Part shown: positions 50,793-60,183 of the stretch, in pieces
Numbering within the stretch: position 1 is the stretch's first letter
Layout: every line of letters begins with the position of its first letter
Assembly (NCBI RefSeq): GCF_902833145.1
Contig: NZ_CADFEN010000004.1
Coordinates: forward strand, 434,001 to 498,000
DNA length: 64,000 nucleotides
Direction: 5' to 3'
Origin: Burkholderia sp. BCC0506
Lineage (GTDB): Bacteria; Pseudomonadota; Gammaproteobacteria; Burkholderiales; Burkholderiaceae
Program-made: the position numbers and the translations under genes
Notes under the pieces: model-generated
Seen by the model: the letters and a program-made list of their open reading frames with translations, nothing else
Told to the model about the DNA's origin: nothing
Databases searched by the model: none

Positions 50793-51908
50793 ATGCTGAT
50801 CGGTGTGCCGAAAGAGATCAAGAACCACGAATACCGCGTCGGCCTCACGCCGGCCGGCGCGCGCGAACTCACGCGGCACGGCCATCGCGTGCTCGTGCAG
50901 CGCGGTGCGGGTACGGCGATCGGCCTGCTCGACGACGACTACACGGCCGCGGGCGCGTCGCTCAGCGACGGCGCCGACGAAATCTTCGCGCGCGCCGACA
51001 TGATCATCAAGGTCAAGGAGCCGCAGCCGGCCGAATGCGCGATGCTGCGGCGCGGCCAAATCCTCTACACGTACCTGCATCTCGCGCCCGATCCCGATCA
51101 GGCCGCCGCGCTCGTGAAATCCGGCGCGGTCTGCATCGCATACGAAACCGTGACGGGCCCCGGCGGCGGCCTGCCGTTGCTCGCACCGATGAGCGAAGTC
51201 GCCGGCCGCATGTCGATCCAGGTCGCGGCGACCCACCTCGAAAGCCCGCGCGGCGGCCGCGGCGTGCTGATGGCCGGCGTGCCGGGCGTGCCGGCCGCGC
51301 ATGTCGTCGTGCTCGGCGCCGGCGTGGTGGGTACCGGTGCGCTGCAGATGGCGGTGGGCCTCGGCGCGCGCGTCACCGTGCTCGACAACAACGTGAACCG
51401 GTTGCGCCAGCTCGACCTCGTGTTCGCCAACCGGATCGCGACCGTCTGTTCGAATGCGCAGACGATCGACGAAGCCGTGCGCGATGCCGACGTCGTGATC
51501 GGCGCCGTCCTCGTGCCGGGCGCATCCGCGCCGCGGCTCGTCACGCGCGAGATGATCGCGACGATGCGCAAGGGAGCGGTCGTCGTCGACGTCGCGATCG
51601 ACCAGGGCGGATGCTTCGAGACCTCGCACGCGACCACGCACGCGGCGCCGACCTTCGTGGTCGACGGGGTGGTCCATTACTGCGTCGCGAACATGCCCGG
51701 CGCCGTCGCGCGCACGTCCACGTTTGCGCTGAACAATGCGACGCTCGGCCATGCGCTCGCGCTCGCCGACAAGGGCTGGAAACAGGCGATGCTCGACGAT
51801 CCGCATCTGCGCGCGGGCCTGAACGTGTGCGACGGCCATATCACGTACGAAGCGGTCGCGCTGTCGCTCGGCCTGCCCTATGTCCCGGCCACGGGCGTGC
51901 TCGCGTGA
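50793..51908 (+). CDS. ald: Alanine dehydrogenase
   Basis: A 371-residue NAD-dependent enzyme interconverting L-alanine with pyruvate and ammonia. The N-terminal domain begins MLIGVPKEIKNHEYRVGLTPAGA, with KVKEPQPAE and a YTYLHLAPD segment. The Rossmann motif is VVLGAGVVGTGALQMAVGLGA. The C-terminal part has VDVAIDQGGCFET and NMPGAVARTSTFALNNATL, diagnostic of Ald. It is monocistronic. Its length is normal for the family (about 370). Confidence 0.96.
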   Translation: MLIGVPKEIKNHEYRVGLTPAGARELTRHGHRVLVQRGAGTAIGLLDDDYTAAGASLSDGADEIFARADMIIKVKEPQPAECAMLRRGQILYTYLHLAPDPDQAAALVKSGAVCIAYETVTGPGGGLPLLAPMSEVAGRMSIQVAATHLESPRGGRGVLMAGVPGVPAAHVVVLGAGVVGTGALQMAVGLGARVTVLDNNVNRLRQLDLVFANRIATVCSNAQTIDEAVRDADVVIGAVLVPGASAPRLVTREMIATMRKGAVVVDVAIDQGGCFETSHATTHAAPTFVVDGVVHYCVANMPGAVARTSTFALNNATLGHALALADKGWKQAMLDDPHLRAGLNVCDGHITYEAVALSLGLPYVPATGVLA

Positions 51909-51953
51909 CCCTGCCTGCTCGAGTGGAACGCCACGCGGCCGGCCGCATGGCGT

Positions 51954-53723
51954 TCACGTCCCCTTCGACCGGCTCCGCTTCACGCCGCCGCCCGCACCGC
52001 CCATCGTGCGCGCCAGCAGCGGCCGCAGTTGCGCGAGCGTGCGCGTGTTCAGCACGTCCTGCCGCGTCAGCCAGCCGCGCCGCGCCTGGTCGACGCCGAA
52101 CGCGAGGGTATCGAGCTCGTCCGCGCTGCACGCATCCGAGCCGATCGCGACCGGCACGCCGGCCTTCGCGGCCTCGCGGCACCAGACGTCCGGCAGGTCG
52201 AAGCGTCGCGGCTGCGCGTCGAGTTCGACGAAACAGCCGCGCGCGGCGGCGTGCGCGAGCACGCGCGGCAAATCGAGTTCGCAGGCGTCGCGCTCGCCGA
52301 GCACGCGGCCGGTCGGATGCGCGAGAATCGTGAAATGCGGATGGTCCATCGCGCGCAGCATGCGATCGGTCTGTGCGCCGCGCGGCAGATCGAAGCCATC
52401 GCGTACCGCGCCGACCACGAGATCGAGGCGGCCGAGCATCGCGTCGGGCACGTCCAGGCTGCCATCCTCGCGAATGCCGGCTTCCACGCCCTTGAGCAAC
52501 ACGAAATCGTCGAACGTCGCGTTGATGCGATCGATGTCGTCGATCTGCCGTGCGAGCCAGTCGAAGCCGCCACGATCGCCGTCGCCCGGCGGAGCGCGGT
52601 CGGTGACGGCCAGGTAGGCGAGCCCGCGCGCCCGCGCGGCGGCGGCCATCGCGCGCAGGCCGTCGCGGCCGGCCGACGCATCGGTATGCGCGTGCAGGTC
52701 GCCATGCAGATGCCTGCGCTCGACCAGCGCCGGCAGCGTGCCCGCACGCGACGCATCGATCTCGCCGCGATCCTCGCGCAGCTCGGGCGGCACCTCGTGC
52801 AGCCCGATGGCCGCGTAGACCGATGCCTCCGTCGCGCCGGCGATCCGCTCGTCGCCGCGAAACACGCCGTATTCGTTGATCTTCAGGCCGCCGGCCTGGG
52901 CGAGCCGGCGCAGCGCGATGTTGTGCGCCTTCGATCCCGTGAAATAGACGAGCGCCGCCCCGAACGCATCGGCATCGACCACGCGCAGGTCGACCTGCAA
53001 TCCGTTGGCGAGCATCACGCTCGACCGGGTCTTGCCGTGCGCGAGCACGCGCGCCACGTCGCCGTAGCCGACGAACGCGTCGGTCACCGCGACCGGGTCG
53101 CGTGCCGTGACGAGGATGTCGAGATCGCCGACCGTCTCGCGGCGCCGGCGAAAGCTGCCGGCCGGCACGGCCTTGCCGACGCCGGGCACCGCGCGCAATC
53201 GTTCGAGCAACGGCGTCAGCGCATGCGCGGCCTCGGGCAGCAGGAAGCGTTGCGGCTCGCGCTGCAGGCGATCGTCGATCGCTTCGAGCAGATGCGCTTC
53301 GGTTTTCGCGCCGAAGCCCGGCAGCTCGCGCACATGCCCGCTCTTCGCTTCGGCGCGCAGTTGTTCGAGCGAATCGACGTGCAGCGCGTCATGCAGCGCC
53401 TTCACCCGTTTCGCGCCGAGCCCGGGCACCTCGAGCAGGTCGACGATCGCACCCGGCAGCGCATGACGCAAGGTTTGCTGCAGTTCGCAGGTGCCGGTCG
53501 CGGCGATCTCGCGCAGCTTCGCCGCAAGATCGGCCCCGATCGACGGAATCTTCCCGAGATCGTCACCGTTCGCGATCATCGTCGGGATATCGCGGCCGTA
53601 ATCGGCGATCGTCCGTGCGGCGTTGCGGTACGCACGCACGCGAAACGGGTTGGCGCCCTGGATCTCGAGCATGTCCGCGATCTCGGCGAACACGGCCGCG
53701 CACTCGGCATTGTGGATCGGCAT
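51954..53723 (-). CDS. polX: DNA polymerase/3'-5' exonuclease PolX
   Basis: A 589-residue family X polymerase with a C-terminal PHP domain. The N-terminal helix-hairpin-helix region (about 1-130) has NPFRVRAYRNAARTIADY and SIGADLAAKLREIA. The polymerase palm contains the GSFRRRRETVGDLDILVT segment with catalytic Asp residues. The PHP domain begins near residue 345 with GDLHAHTDASAGRDGLRAMA and gives 3'-5' exonuclease activity. It acts in gap-filling base-excision repair. The ATG at 53723 starts MPIHNAECAAVFAEIAD, the family N-terminus. It is transcribed alone. Confidence 0.94.
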   Translation of the reverse strand: MPIHNAECAAVFAEIADMLEIQGANPFRVRAYRNAARTIADYGRDIPTMIANGDDLGKIPSIGADLAAKLREIAATGTCELQQTLRHALPGAIVDLLEVPGLGAKRVKALHDALHVDSLEQLRAEAKSGHVRELPGFGAKTEAHLLEAIDDRLQREPQRFLLPEAAHALTPLLERLRAVPGVGKAVPAGSFRRRRETVGDLDILVTARDPVAVTDAFVGYGDVARVLAHGKTRSSVMLANGLQVDLRVVDADAFGAALVYFTGSKAHNIALRRLAQAGGLKINEYGVFRGDERIAGATEASVYAAIGLHEVPPELREDRGEIDASRAGTLPALVERRHLHGDLHAHTDASAGRDGLRAMAAAARARGLAYLAVTDRAPPGDGDRGGFDWLARQIDDIDRINATFDDFVLLKGVEAGIREDGSLDVPDAMLGRLDLVVGAVRDGFDLPRGAQTDRMLRAMDHPHFTILAHPTGRVLGERDACELDLPRVLAHAAARGCFVELDAQPRRFDLPDVWCREAAKAGVPVAIGSDACSADELDTLAFGVDQARRGWLTRQDVLNTRTLAQLRPLLARTMGGAGGGVKRSRSKGT

Positions 53724-53871
53724 GATCGGCGTGGCTCCCTTCCACGTGGATGGCGCCGCGCACCGCGCGACGGCGTCTGCCCGCCCGGCGCCGCATGTCG
53801 ACGCCGCCGGGCACCCGTTGGTCATCCTGCGCCGGCCGCGCCGTGCGTGCAGCGAGTTTGGAGCCGCGACG

Positions 53872-54264
53872 TCAGAGCGACGCGCGCGGCGTCGTCGCGT
53901 AGCGTCGCTCGTAAAGCGACTGGCAATGCGTACAGCGTTCGGCGGTCGGGCGCGCCAGCAGGCGCTCGTAACCCACCGAGCCGTCACAGTCGATGCAGTC
54001 GCCGTAACTGCCGTCGCGCATCCGCTGCTGGGCGCGGCCGATCGCGCGCAGTTCGGTCAGCTTCATGCCGATCAACGCATGATCGACGTCGACGAACAGG
54101 TCGGCGTTCGCCTCGTCGCCCTCGTCCGGCGCCGCGCCCGCCAGGTCCGCATAGGATTCCGACGCGCGCTGGTCTTCGCTCGTGCGGATCTCCGCACGCA
54201 GCGCCTGCTCGCTCTCGTTCAGCCGCTGTTTCAGCGTCCGCCGTTGTTGTTCGTCGAGCGACAT
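53872..54264 (-). CDS. DksA/TraR-type zinc-finger protein
   Basis: A 130-residue cytoplasmic protein. The coiled-coil N-terminus (MSLDEQQRRTLKQRLNESEQALRAEI) leads to a C4 zinc finger, CIDC followed about 19 residues later by CTHC. DksA family members bind RNA polymerase through the secondary channel and modulate initiation with ppGpp. Here the tip Asp-rich region (DEGDEANADLF) is present. It is shorter than E. coli DksA (151), so it is probably a paralogue. It lies 148 nt before polX on the same strand. Confidence 0.9.
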   Translation of the reverse strand: MSLDEQQRRTLKQRLNESEQALRAEIRTSEDQRASESYADLAGAAPDEGDEANADLFVDVDHALIGMKLTELRAIGRAQQRMRDGSYGDCIDCDGSVGYERLLARPTAERCTHCQSLYERRYATTPRASL

Positions 54265-54647
54265 GGCCGTCTCTCCTGTTCCGGGTTCCGCGCGAAAACA
54301 GAGCGGCGCGCGGTATCGCACCGGTGCGCGGCACGCAGGCATGACCCGCATTGCCGCATCCGGATCGGCGGCCGGACGCGCAAAACGCCGGACACCTTCG
54401 ACGCAGGATAAACCCATTGAACACGCGTGTGTTGACCGGAATCAGCGTGCCGGTCATGCAGTGGCGCAGGGGCGGAAACTGGGGACCGACGCTCGATCCC
54501 GCCCTGCCGCGCGTGCCGGCGAGCGTGCCGGCACGATCGCAGCGCAGCAATTTTCCGTGAGGGCACGTCGCTGTTTACGTGCGCACGAACCGGCATTACG
54601 CCGGCGGTACGATCGCTCGCGCGCCACCGTCCAATAGTTCGTGTTCC
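54265..54647. other. Promoter/leader gap of the DksA-like gene
   Basis: No gene is seen in 383 nt. It presumably holds the promoter of the DksA-like gene and the end of the glycosyltransferase transcript, without a clear terminator. Confidence 0.5.
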
Positions 54648-56069
54648 TCAGAATGCATTGCGCCCGATGAAGCCGCGCACCACGGTCATCAGGATGATCT
54701 TCATGTCGAACCAGAAACTCCAGTTCTGCATGTAGAACAGGTCGAACTTCACGCGCGCCTCCATCGCCTCGACCTTGCGCGTTTCGCCGCGATAGCCGTT
54801 CACCTGGGCCCATCCGGTGATGCCGGGCCGCACGCGGTAGCGATACATGTAGCAGTCGATCAGTTGCCGATAGAGGTCGTCGTGTTCGATCGCGTGCGGC
54901 CGCGGGCCGACCACCGACATCTGCCCGAACAGCACGTTGAAGAACTGCGGCAGCTCGTCGAGCGACGTGCGGCGCAGGAACGCGCCGACGCGCGTGATGC
55001 GCGCATCGTTGCGCGACGCCTGCTGCAGAACGCCGGGCTGCACGCGATGCACGCGCATGGTCCGGAACTTCAGGATGTCGAACTCGCGGCCGTCGACGCC
55101 CTTGCGGCGCTGCCTGAACAGCACGGGCCCCGGCGACGACAGCTTGACCGCGATCGCCAGCATCGTCAGCAGCGGCAGCAACGGAATCAGCACGCCGAAC
55201 GCGAACAGCCGGTCGAACGCGAACTTGGCCCACAGCTCAGGCGCGGAGCGAGGCGTGGTCGCGAGATTGATCGCCGGCATGCCCAGCACGTCGGTTGCGG
55301 AACGCTCGACGACCGACATCTGCCGCACGTCGGGCAACAGCCGCAACTCGACGAACTCGTCGCGCAGCTCGCGCACGATGCGCTGGATCCGCCACTCGTG
55401 CGACATCGGCAGCGTGAGCCAGACCTCGTCGATGTCGCCACCGCGAATCAGGTCACGCAATGCGTTCCAGTCGTCGATCACCGGCACGCCGCCGATGCCG
55501 CCCGTGGCGGCCGGTGCATCCGCATCGTCATCGAATACGCACGCGGCCGCGAACGGGCCGTTCGGCGCGAGCTGCATCCGCTCGATCGCCACGCGCCCGT
55601 ACGACGTTGCGCCGACGACGGCGACGCGGCGCTGCCGCGCACGCGGGTCGCCGCGCGTCAGCGCGAGCGCCAGCAACGCCGCGCGGCCGAGCAGCAGCGA
55701 CGCGTCGCCGGCCAGCACCGTGCGCACGATCCACCGGGTCGTGACCGTGCCGCCGCGGTTCATGATCCACATCGTGCCGGCCACCGTCAGCACGCTCGCG
55801 CAAACCACCGCCACCAGCGTGTGCGTCAGCACGTGCGCGCCGCCCTGCACCACCACGCCGCCGCGCACGGTGCGCAGGTAGCGCGGCAGCAGCGCCGCCA
55901 TCAGCACGCACAGCAGCGCGATCGCACCGCGCTGCGCGTCGGACAGGTCGTGCCAGCCGAAACCCGACACCGCCTGCGCGACGAGCGCGCCCGCCAGCAC
56001 GAGCACGACGTCGGCCGCCGCGATCGCGGCACGCCGCATCGCATTCGTTCCACCGGACATCGACCGCAT
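54648..56069 (-). CDS. Exopolysaccharide initiating sugar transferase (WcaJ/undecaprenyl-phosphate glucose-1-P transferase type)
   Basis: A 473-residue polyisoprenylphosphate hexose-1-phosphate transferase. N-terminal hydrophobic segments (four or five, residues about 8-130) and a CoA-binding-like Rossmann region (QRRVAVVGATSYGRVAIERM) precede the C-terminal catalytic sugar transferase domain. That domain carries KFRTMRVHR, RRTSLDELPQFFNVLFGQMSVVGPRP and RPGITGWAQVNGYRGET. It loads the first sugar onto undecaprenyl phosphate for exopolysaccharide assembly. It directly follows a Crp/Fnr gene (3 nt away; a GTG start would overlap it). No other polysaccharide gene is near. Confidence 0.92.
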   Translation of the reverse strand: MRSMSGGTNAMRRAAIAAADVVLVLAGALVAQAVSGFGWHDLSDAQRGAIALLCVLMAALLPRYLRTVRGGVVVQGGAHVLTHTLVAVVCASVLTVAGTMWIMNRGGTVTTRWIVRTVLAGDASLLLGRAALLALALTRGDPRARQRRVAVVGATSYGRVAIERMQLAPNGPFAAACVFDDDADAPAATGGIGGVPVIDDWNALRDLIRGGDIDEVWLTLPMSHEWRIQRIVRELRDEFVELRLLPDVRQMSVVERSATDVLGMPAINLATTPRSAPELWAKFAFDRLFAFGVLIPLLPLLTMLAIAVKLSSPGPVLFRQRRKGVDGREFDILKFRTMRVHRVQPGVLQQASRNDARITRVGAFLRRTSLDELPQFFNVLFGQMSVVGPRPHAIEHDDLYRQLIDCYMYRYRVRPGITGWAQVNGYRGETRKVEAMEARVKFDLFYMQNWSFWFDMKIILMTVVRGFIGRNAF

Positions 56070-56071
56070 CG

Positions 56072-56854
56072 TCACGCACCATGCGCGGGAAATCCGCGGT
56101 GCCCCTCCGGCATGCGCGGACGGATCGTCGCCGGCATCGCATTCGCGCGCGTGCCGAGCAGCCGGCGATAGTCCGCGCGAATCAGGTCGTAGCATTCGCA
56201 CGCGTGATGTTCTAGGCCGTCGCGGTCGAGCACCGTGATGCGGCCGCGGCGCTGCCGGATCAGCCCGGCCTCCTGCAGATTCCCGGCCGCTTCCGTCACG
56301 CCCTCGCGCCGCACGCCGAGCATGTTCGCAATCGTCTGCTGCGTGACCGTCAGTTCGTCGCCGTCGATCCGGTCGTGCGCGAGCAGCAGCCAGCGGCTGA
56401 GTTGCTCGCTGACCGAGTGATGCCGGTTGCACAGCGCGCTGCGCGAGATCTGCGCCATCGTCGCCTGGCAGGTGTTGAGCAGCAGCCGGTAGGTCTGCGC
56501 CGACCGCTCGAACTCGGCGCGCATCACGCAACTCGGCACGCGATAGGCCATCCCGCCGATACGCACCTCGACCCGGCTCGACGCCGCGACGCCGCCGACC
56601 AGCGTCCCCAGCCCGACCACGCCCTCGCGGCCGACCACCGCCACCTCGACCATCGCGCCATCCTCCATCAGGTGCTGGACCGACATCATCGCCGTCGTCG
56701 GAAAATGCAGATGACGCATCGGCTCGCCGACCCGGTCGAGCATCCCGGCCTTGATCCTGACCAGTTCCAGATGCGGTGCGATGGTTCGGATGCTGTCCTC
56801 CGGGAGGGCAGCAAGGATGGCGTTCGCCGAGTAGCTGGAGTGAAGATGAAGCAT
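56072..56854 (-). CDS. Crp/Fnr-family transcriptional regulator A
   Basis: A 260-residue regulator. The cyclic-nucleotide-binding-type domain (about 10-130) lacks the classical Arg/Ser cAMP-contact pattern; the DNA-binding winged helix (about 165-225) has TVTQQTIANMLGVRREGVTEAAGNLQ. The C-terminal tail reaches about 35 residues past the wing. It lies immediately upstream of, and nearly overlaps, the WcaJ-type gene, so it probably controls the exopolysaccharide gene and itself. It is paralogous to the divergent regulator at 57776, with the same length and an alignable HTH. Confidence 0.9.
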   Translation of the reverse strand: MLHLHSSYSANAILAALPEDSIRTIAPHLELVRIKAGMLDRVGEPMRHLHFPTTAMMSVQHLMEDGAMVEVAVVGREGVVGLGTLVGGVAASSRVEVRIGGMAYRVPSCVMRAEFERSAQTYRLLLNTCQATMAQISRSALCNRHHSVSEQLSRWLLLAHDRIDGDELTVTQQTIANMLGVRREGVTEAAGNLQEAGLIRQRRGRITVLDRDGLEHHACECYDLIRADYRRLLGTRANAMPATIRPRMPEGHRGFPAHGA

Positions 56855-57775
56855 GTCTGTATCCCTTTTATCGTCCGCGCCGCCTGCAGCCGCATGCACG
56901 GAACTCGTTATCGCGATGCGCGTCCGGACATTGACAGCGGTTGCGGCCCACAACCCTGAGTCCGACTGATCATCGGTTTGTCATTGCCCGATTGAGTCGA
57001 CTGTCCCGTTTCTACACGCCAGCCCGAATAAGCGATTTACGTGCCAATAGCCGCCTGTCCTTAATATATGAATCACGGCCGATTTAGCGCCCCCGAATAA
57101 CCGGCCCCAAAAGCAAAAAAACGTCTCATTTCCGGACACTCCGCCACGCGACGGACACAGCGGACATTCGACTGATCAATTCCCCCGCATCGGGCCAGGA
57201 CGACCGCGCAGCGGCCACGACGCTTATCGTTCAAATACTTACGGCCGCTTTTCAATTGTTTCCGTGATGTGCAGCGCAGCATTTCCCGTCGTCATCGCGC
57301 CGCGCGCGCTCGCTTCAAACTGTCTCAAATTTGAATCGGCACACTGATTTCGGACTCTGTCCGCTACCGCACATATCAATCGTAAACCATTGATACAAAT
57401 GGAAAATAAAGCTGCCCCCGATTATTTGTCAAATAATGTTCAATGCTTTTCCAACGCTTTCGCTGTACGATGCGCAACGTCGTTCGATTGACTCCCTATC
57501 GACATCGAATGACAAGCAAGCACACGATTCCATTTCCGGATGATTAATTCCGGGGAAACGAATCATTAAATCGGCATAACGTTTGCTCTCAATCGCAACC
57601 GTCAAACTTTGTGAAATAGCAAAATGTGGAATTGCCCCGATTCAATTGCGTGCTAGCCTTTTTCGCGAGTATCGTCATTCCGTTTTTTGATCAACAACAG
57701 TCCGCACGATCGTGCGAAATCCCGTTGCGGGGTTCGCCGAAACGACGCGCGACCGCCAACTTGCGAGGATGCGCC
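56855..57775. other. 921-nt AT-rich divergent regulatory gap
   Basis: No gene is seen between the two Crp/Fnr genes. The stretch 56960-57720 is markedly AT-rich for this genome. Related C-run motifs followed by GA(A/T)T recur: GCCCGATTG at 56986, GCCCCCGAATAA at 57089, GCCCCCGATTAT at 57414 and GCCCCGATT at 57634. These may be regulator contacts. Confidence 0.5.
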
Positions 57776-58558
57776 GTGACTCACCAGGCCGCCGACGCCG
57801 TCGCGCACGCGAACGGCATGATCGAGCTTTCCCATAGCCTCGACGCCAACCGGTTTCTCGCGGCCATCGACCGCGACGAACTCGCCACGCTGACGCCCCA
57901 CCTGCAACTCGTCCATCTGAAATCCGGGCAAGTGCTGTGCGAACCCGGCGAAATGCTCGCCGCGGTCTACCTGCCGGTCACGACCGCGATTTCGCTGCAG
58001 TACGTGTCGTCCGGCGGCATGACGCTGGAAGTCGCGGAGATCGGCAGCGAAAGCGTGGTCTGCGACGACGTGATCGGCGGCAGCGGCCGGATGCCCTGCC
58101 GTGCGCTCGCGTGCCGGGACGGCTTCGCCTACCGGCTCGATCGGCGCGTCTTCGCCGCCGCGTTCGATGCGTCGCCGGTGATCCGCCATCTCGTGTTCGT
58201 CTGCGTGCGGCTGCTGATGGCGCAGGTATCGCAGATCACGTTCTGCAGCCGTCATCACGTGCTCAAACATCAGTTGTGCAGATGGTTCCTGCTCGCATTC
58301 GATCGCACGCGCAGCATCGAGATCCAGGTGACGCACAGCATGCTCGCGCAAATGCTCGGCGTACGGCGCGAAACGGTGACGGACGCTGCCGGCGAAATCC
58401 AGAAGCTCGGCCTGATTCGGCAATACCGCAGCTCGATCGAGCTCGCGGACCTCGACGGCCTCGAAAAGATGTCGTGCGGCTGCCGCGCGATCGTGCGCGA
58501 CGAGATGAAGCGCATCCTGTCGGCCGACTCGGGCGTGCCGGCCGCGTCGCGGGCGTGA
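57776..58558 (+). CDS. Crp/Fnr-family transcriptional regulator B
   Basis: A 260-residue regulator with a sensory domain (about 15-130, including CEPGEMLAAVYLPVTTAISLQ) and a winged helix with HSMLAQMLGVRRETVTDAAGEIQKLG. It aligns along its length with regulator A at 56072. A Cys-rich tail (MSCGCRAIVRDEM) may matter, but no iron-sulfur cluster pattern is clear. The GTG at 57776 is chosen because GAGGA lies 8 nt upstream and the length equals regulator A; an ATG 50 codons earlier is in an AT-rich promoter. The next operon starts 180 nt downstream. Confidence 0.87.
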   Translation: MTHQAADAVAHANGMIELSHSLDANRFLAAIDRDELATLTPHLQLVHLKSGQVLCEPGEMLAAVYLPVTTAISLQYVSSGGMTLEVAEIGSESVVCDDVIGGSGRMPCRALACRDGFAYRLDRRVFAAAFDASPVIRHLVFVCVRLLMAQVSQITFCSRHHVLKHQLCRWFLLAFDRTRSIEIQVTHSMLAQMLGVRRETVTDAAGEIQKLGLIRQYRSSIELADLDGLEKMSCGCRAIVRDEMKRILSADSGVPAASRA

Positions 58559-58738
58559 TCGGCGCACCGGACCGGGACGGCGCCGCGGCGTCGCCCGCGT
58601 TCGAGGTCAGCCGTTTGTAGGGTGGCGAACAGAACGCCGTGTCTGCCGATGGTCTACTGATGCCGGACTGCCGGGGGGATGTCAGCGCATCGCGCGCGTC
58701 TGCCCGAGCGGACGACACCACGCACGCCGGAGCAGCAC

Positions 58739-58990
58739 GTGAAAAACGAAATCAGAACCATCCTGAAGCACGTCGCCCATCTCGAAGCCGCGATCGATTC
58801 GATCGGCGACGGGGATGACCTCTATGAAGCGGGGCTCTCCTCGCTCGATACGATCCAGCTGATGCTCGCGATCGAGAAGCAGTTCAACATCGAGATTCCC
58901 GACGAGATGCTGAACCGCAACCTGTTCCGCAGCATCGACGCACTCGCGGACACGATCGCCACGCTGCAACGCACCGAGCACTCCGCATGA
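58739..58990 (+). CDS. Acyl/aminoacyl carrier protein
   Basis: An 83-residue carrier protein with the phosphopantetheine attachment Ser35 in AGLSSLDTIQLML, replacing the usual DSL. The length fits stand-alone carrier proteins. Its GTG start has GGAG 8 nt upstream, and the stop overlaps the next ATG (ATGA). Carrier proteins of this type, next to a synthetase-like ligase, accept an amino acid as thioester. A start 20 codons earlier is possible but gives an unusual N-terminus. Confidence 0.87.
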   Translation: MKNEIRTILKHVAHLEAAIDSIGDGDDLYEAGLSSLDTIQLMLAIEKQFNIEIPDEMLNRNLFRSIDALADTIATLQRTEHSA

Positions 58991-60183
58991 GCGCGCTGCT
59001 TCCCGAACTCGCGTCCGACGGCGATTCGCATCGCCTCGACGAGGCCGCGCATGCCGTCGCGCAGATCGCCGCCCAGCATGCCGACGCGGTCGATCGCGAC
59101 GCACGCTGCCCCGTCGAGGCGATCGAGGCGATGCGCGCGCGCCGCCTGCTCGGTGCCATGGTGCCGACCCATCTCGGCGGCGCCGGTGCGTCGCTGGAAG
59201 ACATTGCGTCGGCGTGCTCGATCCTCGGCCAGGCCTGTGCATCGTCGGCGATGGTGTTCGCGATGCACCAGATCCAGGTCGCCTGCATCGTCGACCACGC
59301 CGCCGACCAGGGCTGGCACAAGCTGTTCCTGCAGCAGCTCGTGCGCCACCAGTGGCTGCTCGCGTCGGCCACGTCGGAAGACGGCGTCGGCGGCAACCTG
59401 CGCACGAGCCAGTGCGCGCTCGAAATCGACGGCGGCGGGTTCCGGCTGCGCAAATCGGCGCCGACGATCTCGTACGGCGACTACGCCGACGGCATTCTCG
59501 CCACCGCGCGGCGCGACGCGGATGCGCCCGCTTCCGAGCAGGTGCTCGTCACGTTGCTGCGCGACGGCTATACGCTCACGCGCCGCGGCGAATGGGACAC
59601 GCTCGGCATGCGCGGCACGTGCAGCAACGGCTTCGTGCTCGACGCGCAAGGCGCCGCCGTGCAGTGCCTGCCGGTGCCGTTCGCGAAGATCGCCGAGGAA
59701 ACGATGGTGCCGGTCTCGCACATCCTGTGGGCCGCGGTATGGATCGGCGTGGCCGGCGATGCATTCCACCGCGCGCACCAGTTCTTCCGCGCGCAGGCGC
59801 GCCAGACCGACGGCGCACCGTCGCCCGCCGCGCGGCGCATCGCCGAATCGCTGGCATTGATGCAGGCGATGCAGGCCCGCGTCGACAACGTGCTGCGCCT
59901 CCACGCGAACGCGTCGGCCCGCTCGTGGTCGGCCGGCATGGCCTGGGCCGCCGAGATCAATACGCTGAAGACGTACGTGTCGGCGACCGCGCTCGAAGTC
60001 GCGCACCAGGCGATGATGATCTGCGGAATGGCCGGCTACAAGCAAGGCACGCCGTTCAGCATCGGCCGCCACATCCGCGACCTTCACGCGGCGCCGCTGA
60101 TGATCAGCAACGACCGCATTGCCGCCAACACTGCGAGCCTGTTGCTCGCGCTGCGTCCCGCGACGCTGGAGAAACATACGTGA
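58987..60183 (+). CDS. Acyl-CoA dehydrogenase-fold flavoprotein of the carrier-protein operon
   Basis: A 398-residue FAD protein. It has the N-terminal helical domain (residues about 10-120, with GAMVPTHLGGAGASLEDIA), a beta domain with WDTLGMRGTCSNGFVLDAQG and a C-terminal helical domain ending in MAGYKQGTPFSIGRHIRD. Its neighbours suggest it oxidises an aminoacyl or acyl group carried on the pantetheine arm of the upstream carrier protein, as related enzymes do for prolyl-carrier proteins. The start overlaps the carrier gene and the stop overlaps the ligase gene by 4 nt each. The substrate is unknown. Confidence 0.88.
   Translation: MSALLPELASDGDSHRLDEAAHAVAQIAAQHADAVDRDARCPVEAIEAMRARRLLGAMVPTHLGGAGASLEDIASACSILGQACASSAMVFAMHQIQVACIVDHAADQGWHKLFLQQLVRHQWLLASATSEDGVGGNLRTSQCALEIDGGGFRLRKSAPTISYGDYADGILATARRDADAPASEQVLVTLLRDGYTLTRRGEWDTLGMRGTCSNGFVLDAQGAAVQCLPVPFAKIAEETMVPVSHILWAAVWIGVAGDAFHRAHQFFRAQARQTDGAPSPAARRIAESLALMQAMQARVDNVLRLHANASARSWSAGMAWAAEINTLKTYVSATALEVAHQAMMICGMAGYKQGTPFSIGRHIRDLHAAPLMISNDRIAANTASLLLALRPATLEKHT

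Noticed and set aside
57073-57282. 69-codon minus-strand frame in the Crp/Fnr gap
   Set aside because: AT-rich, no ribosome site, no protein-like composition.
57600-57660. Sigma-54 promoter before Crp/Fnr regulator B
   Set aside because: The GG and GC elements do not have the required 10-nt spacing.
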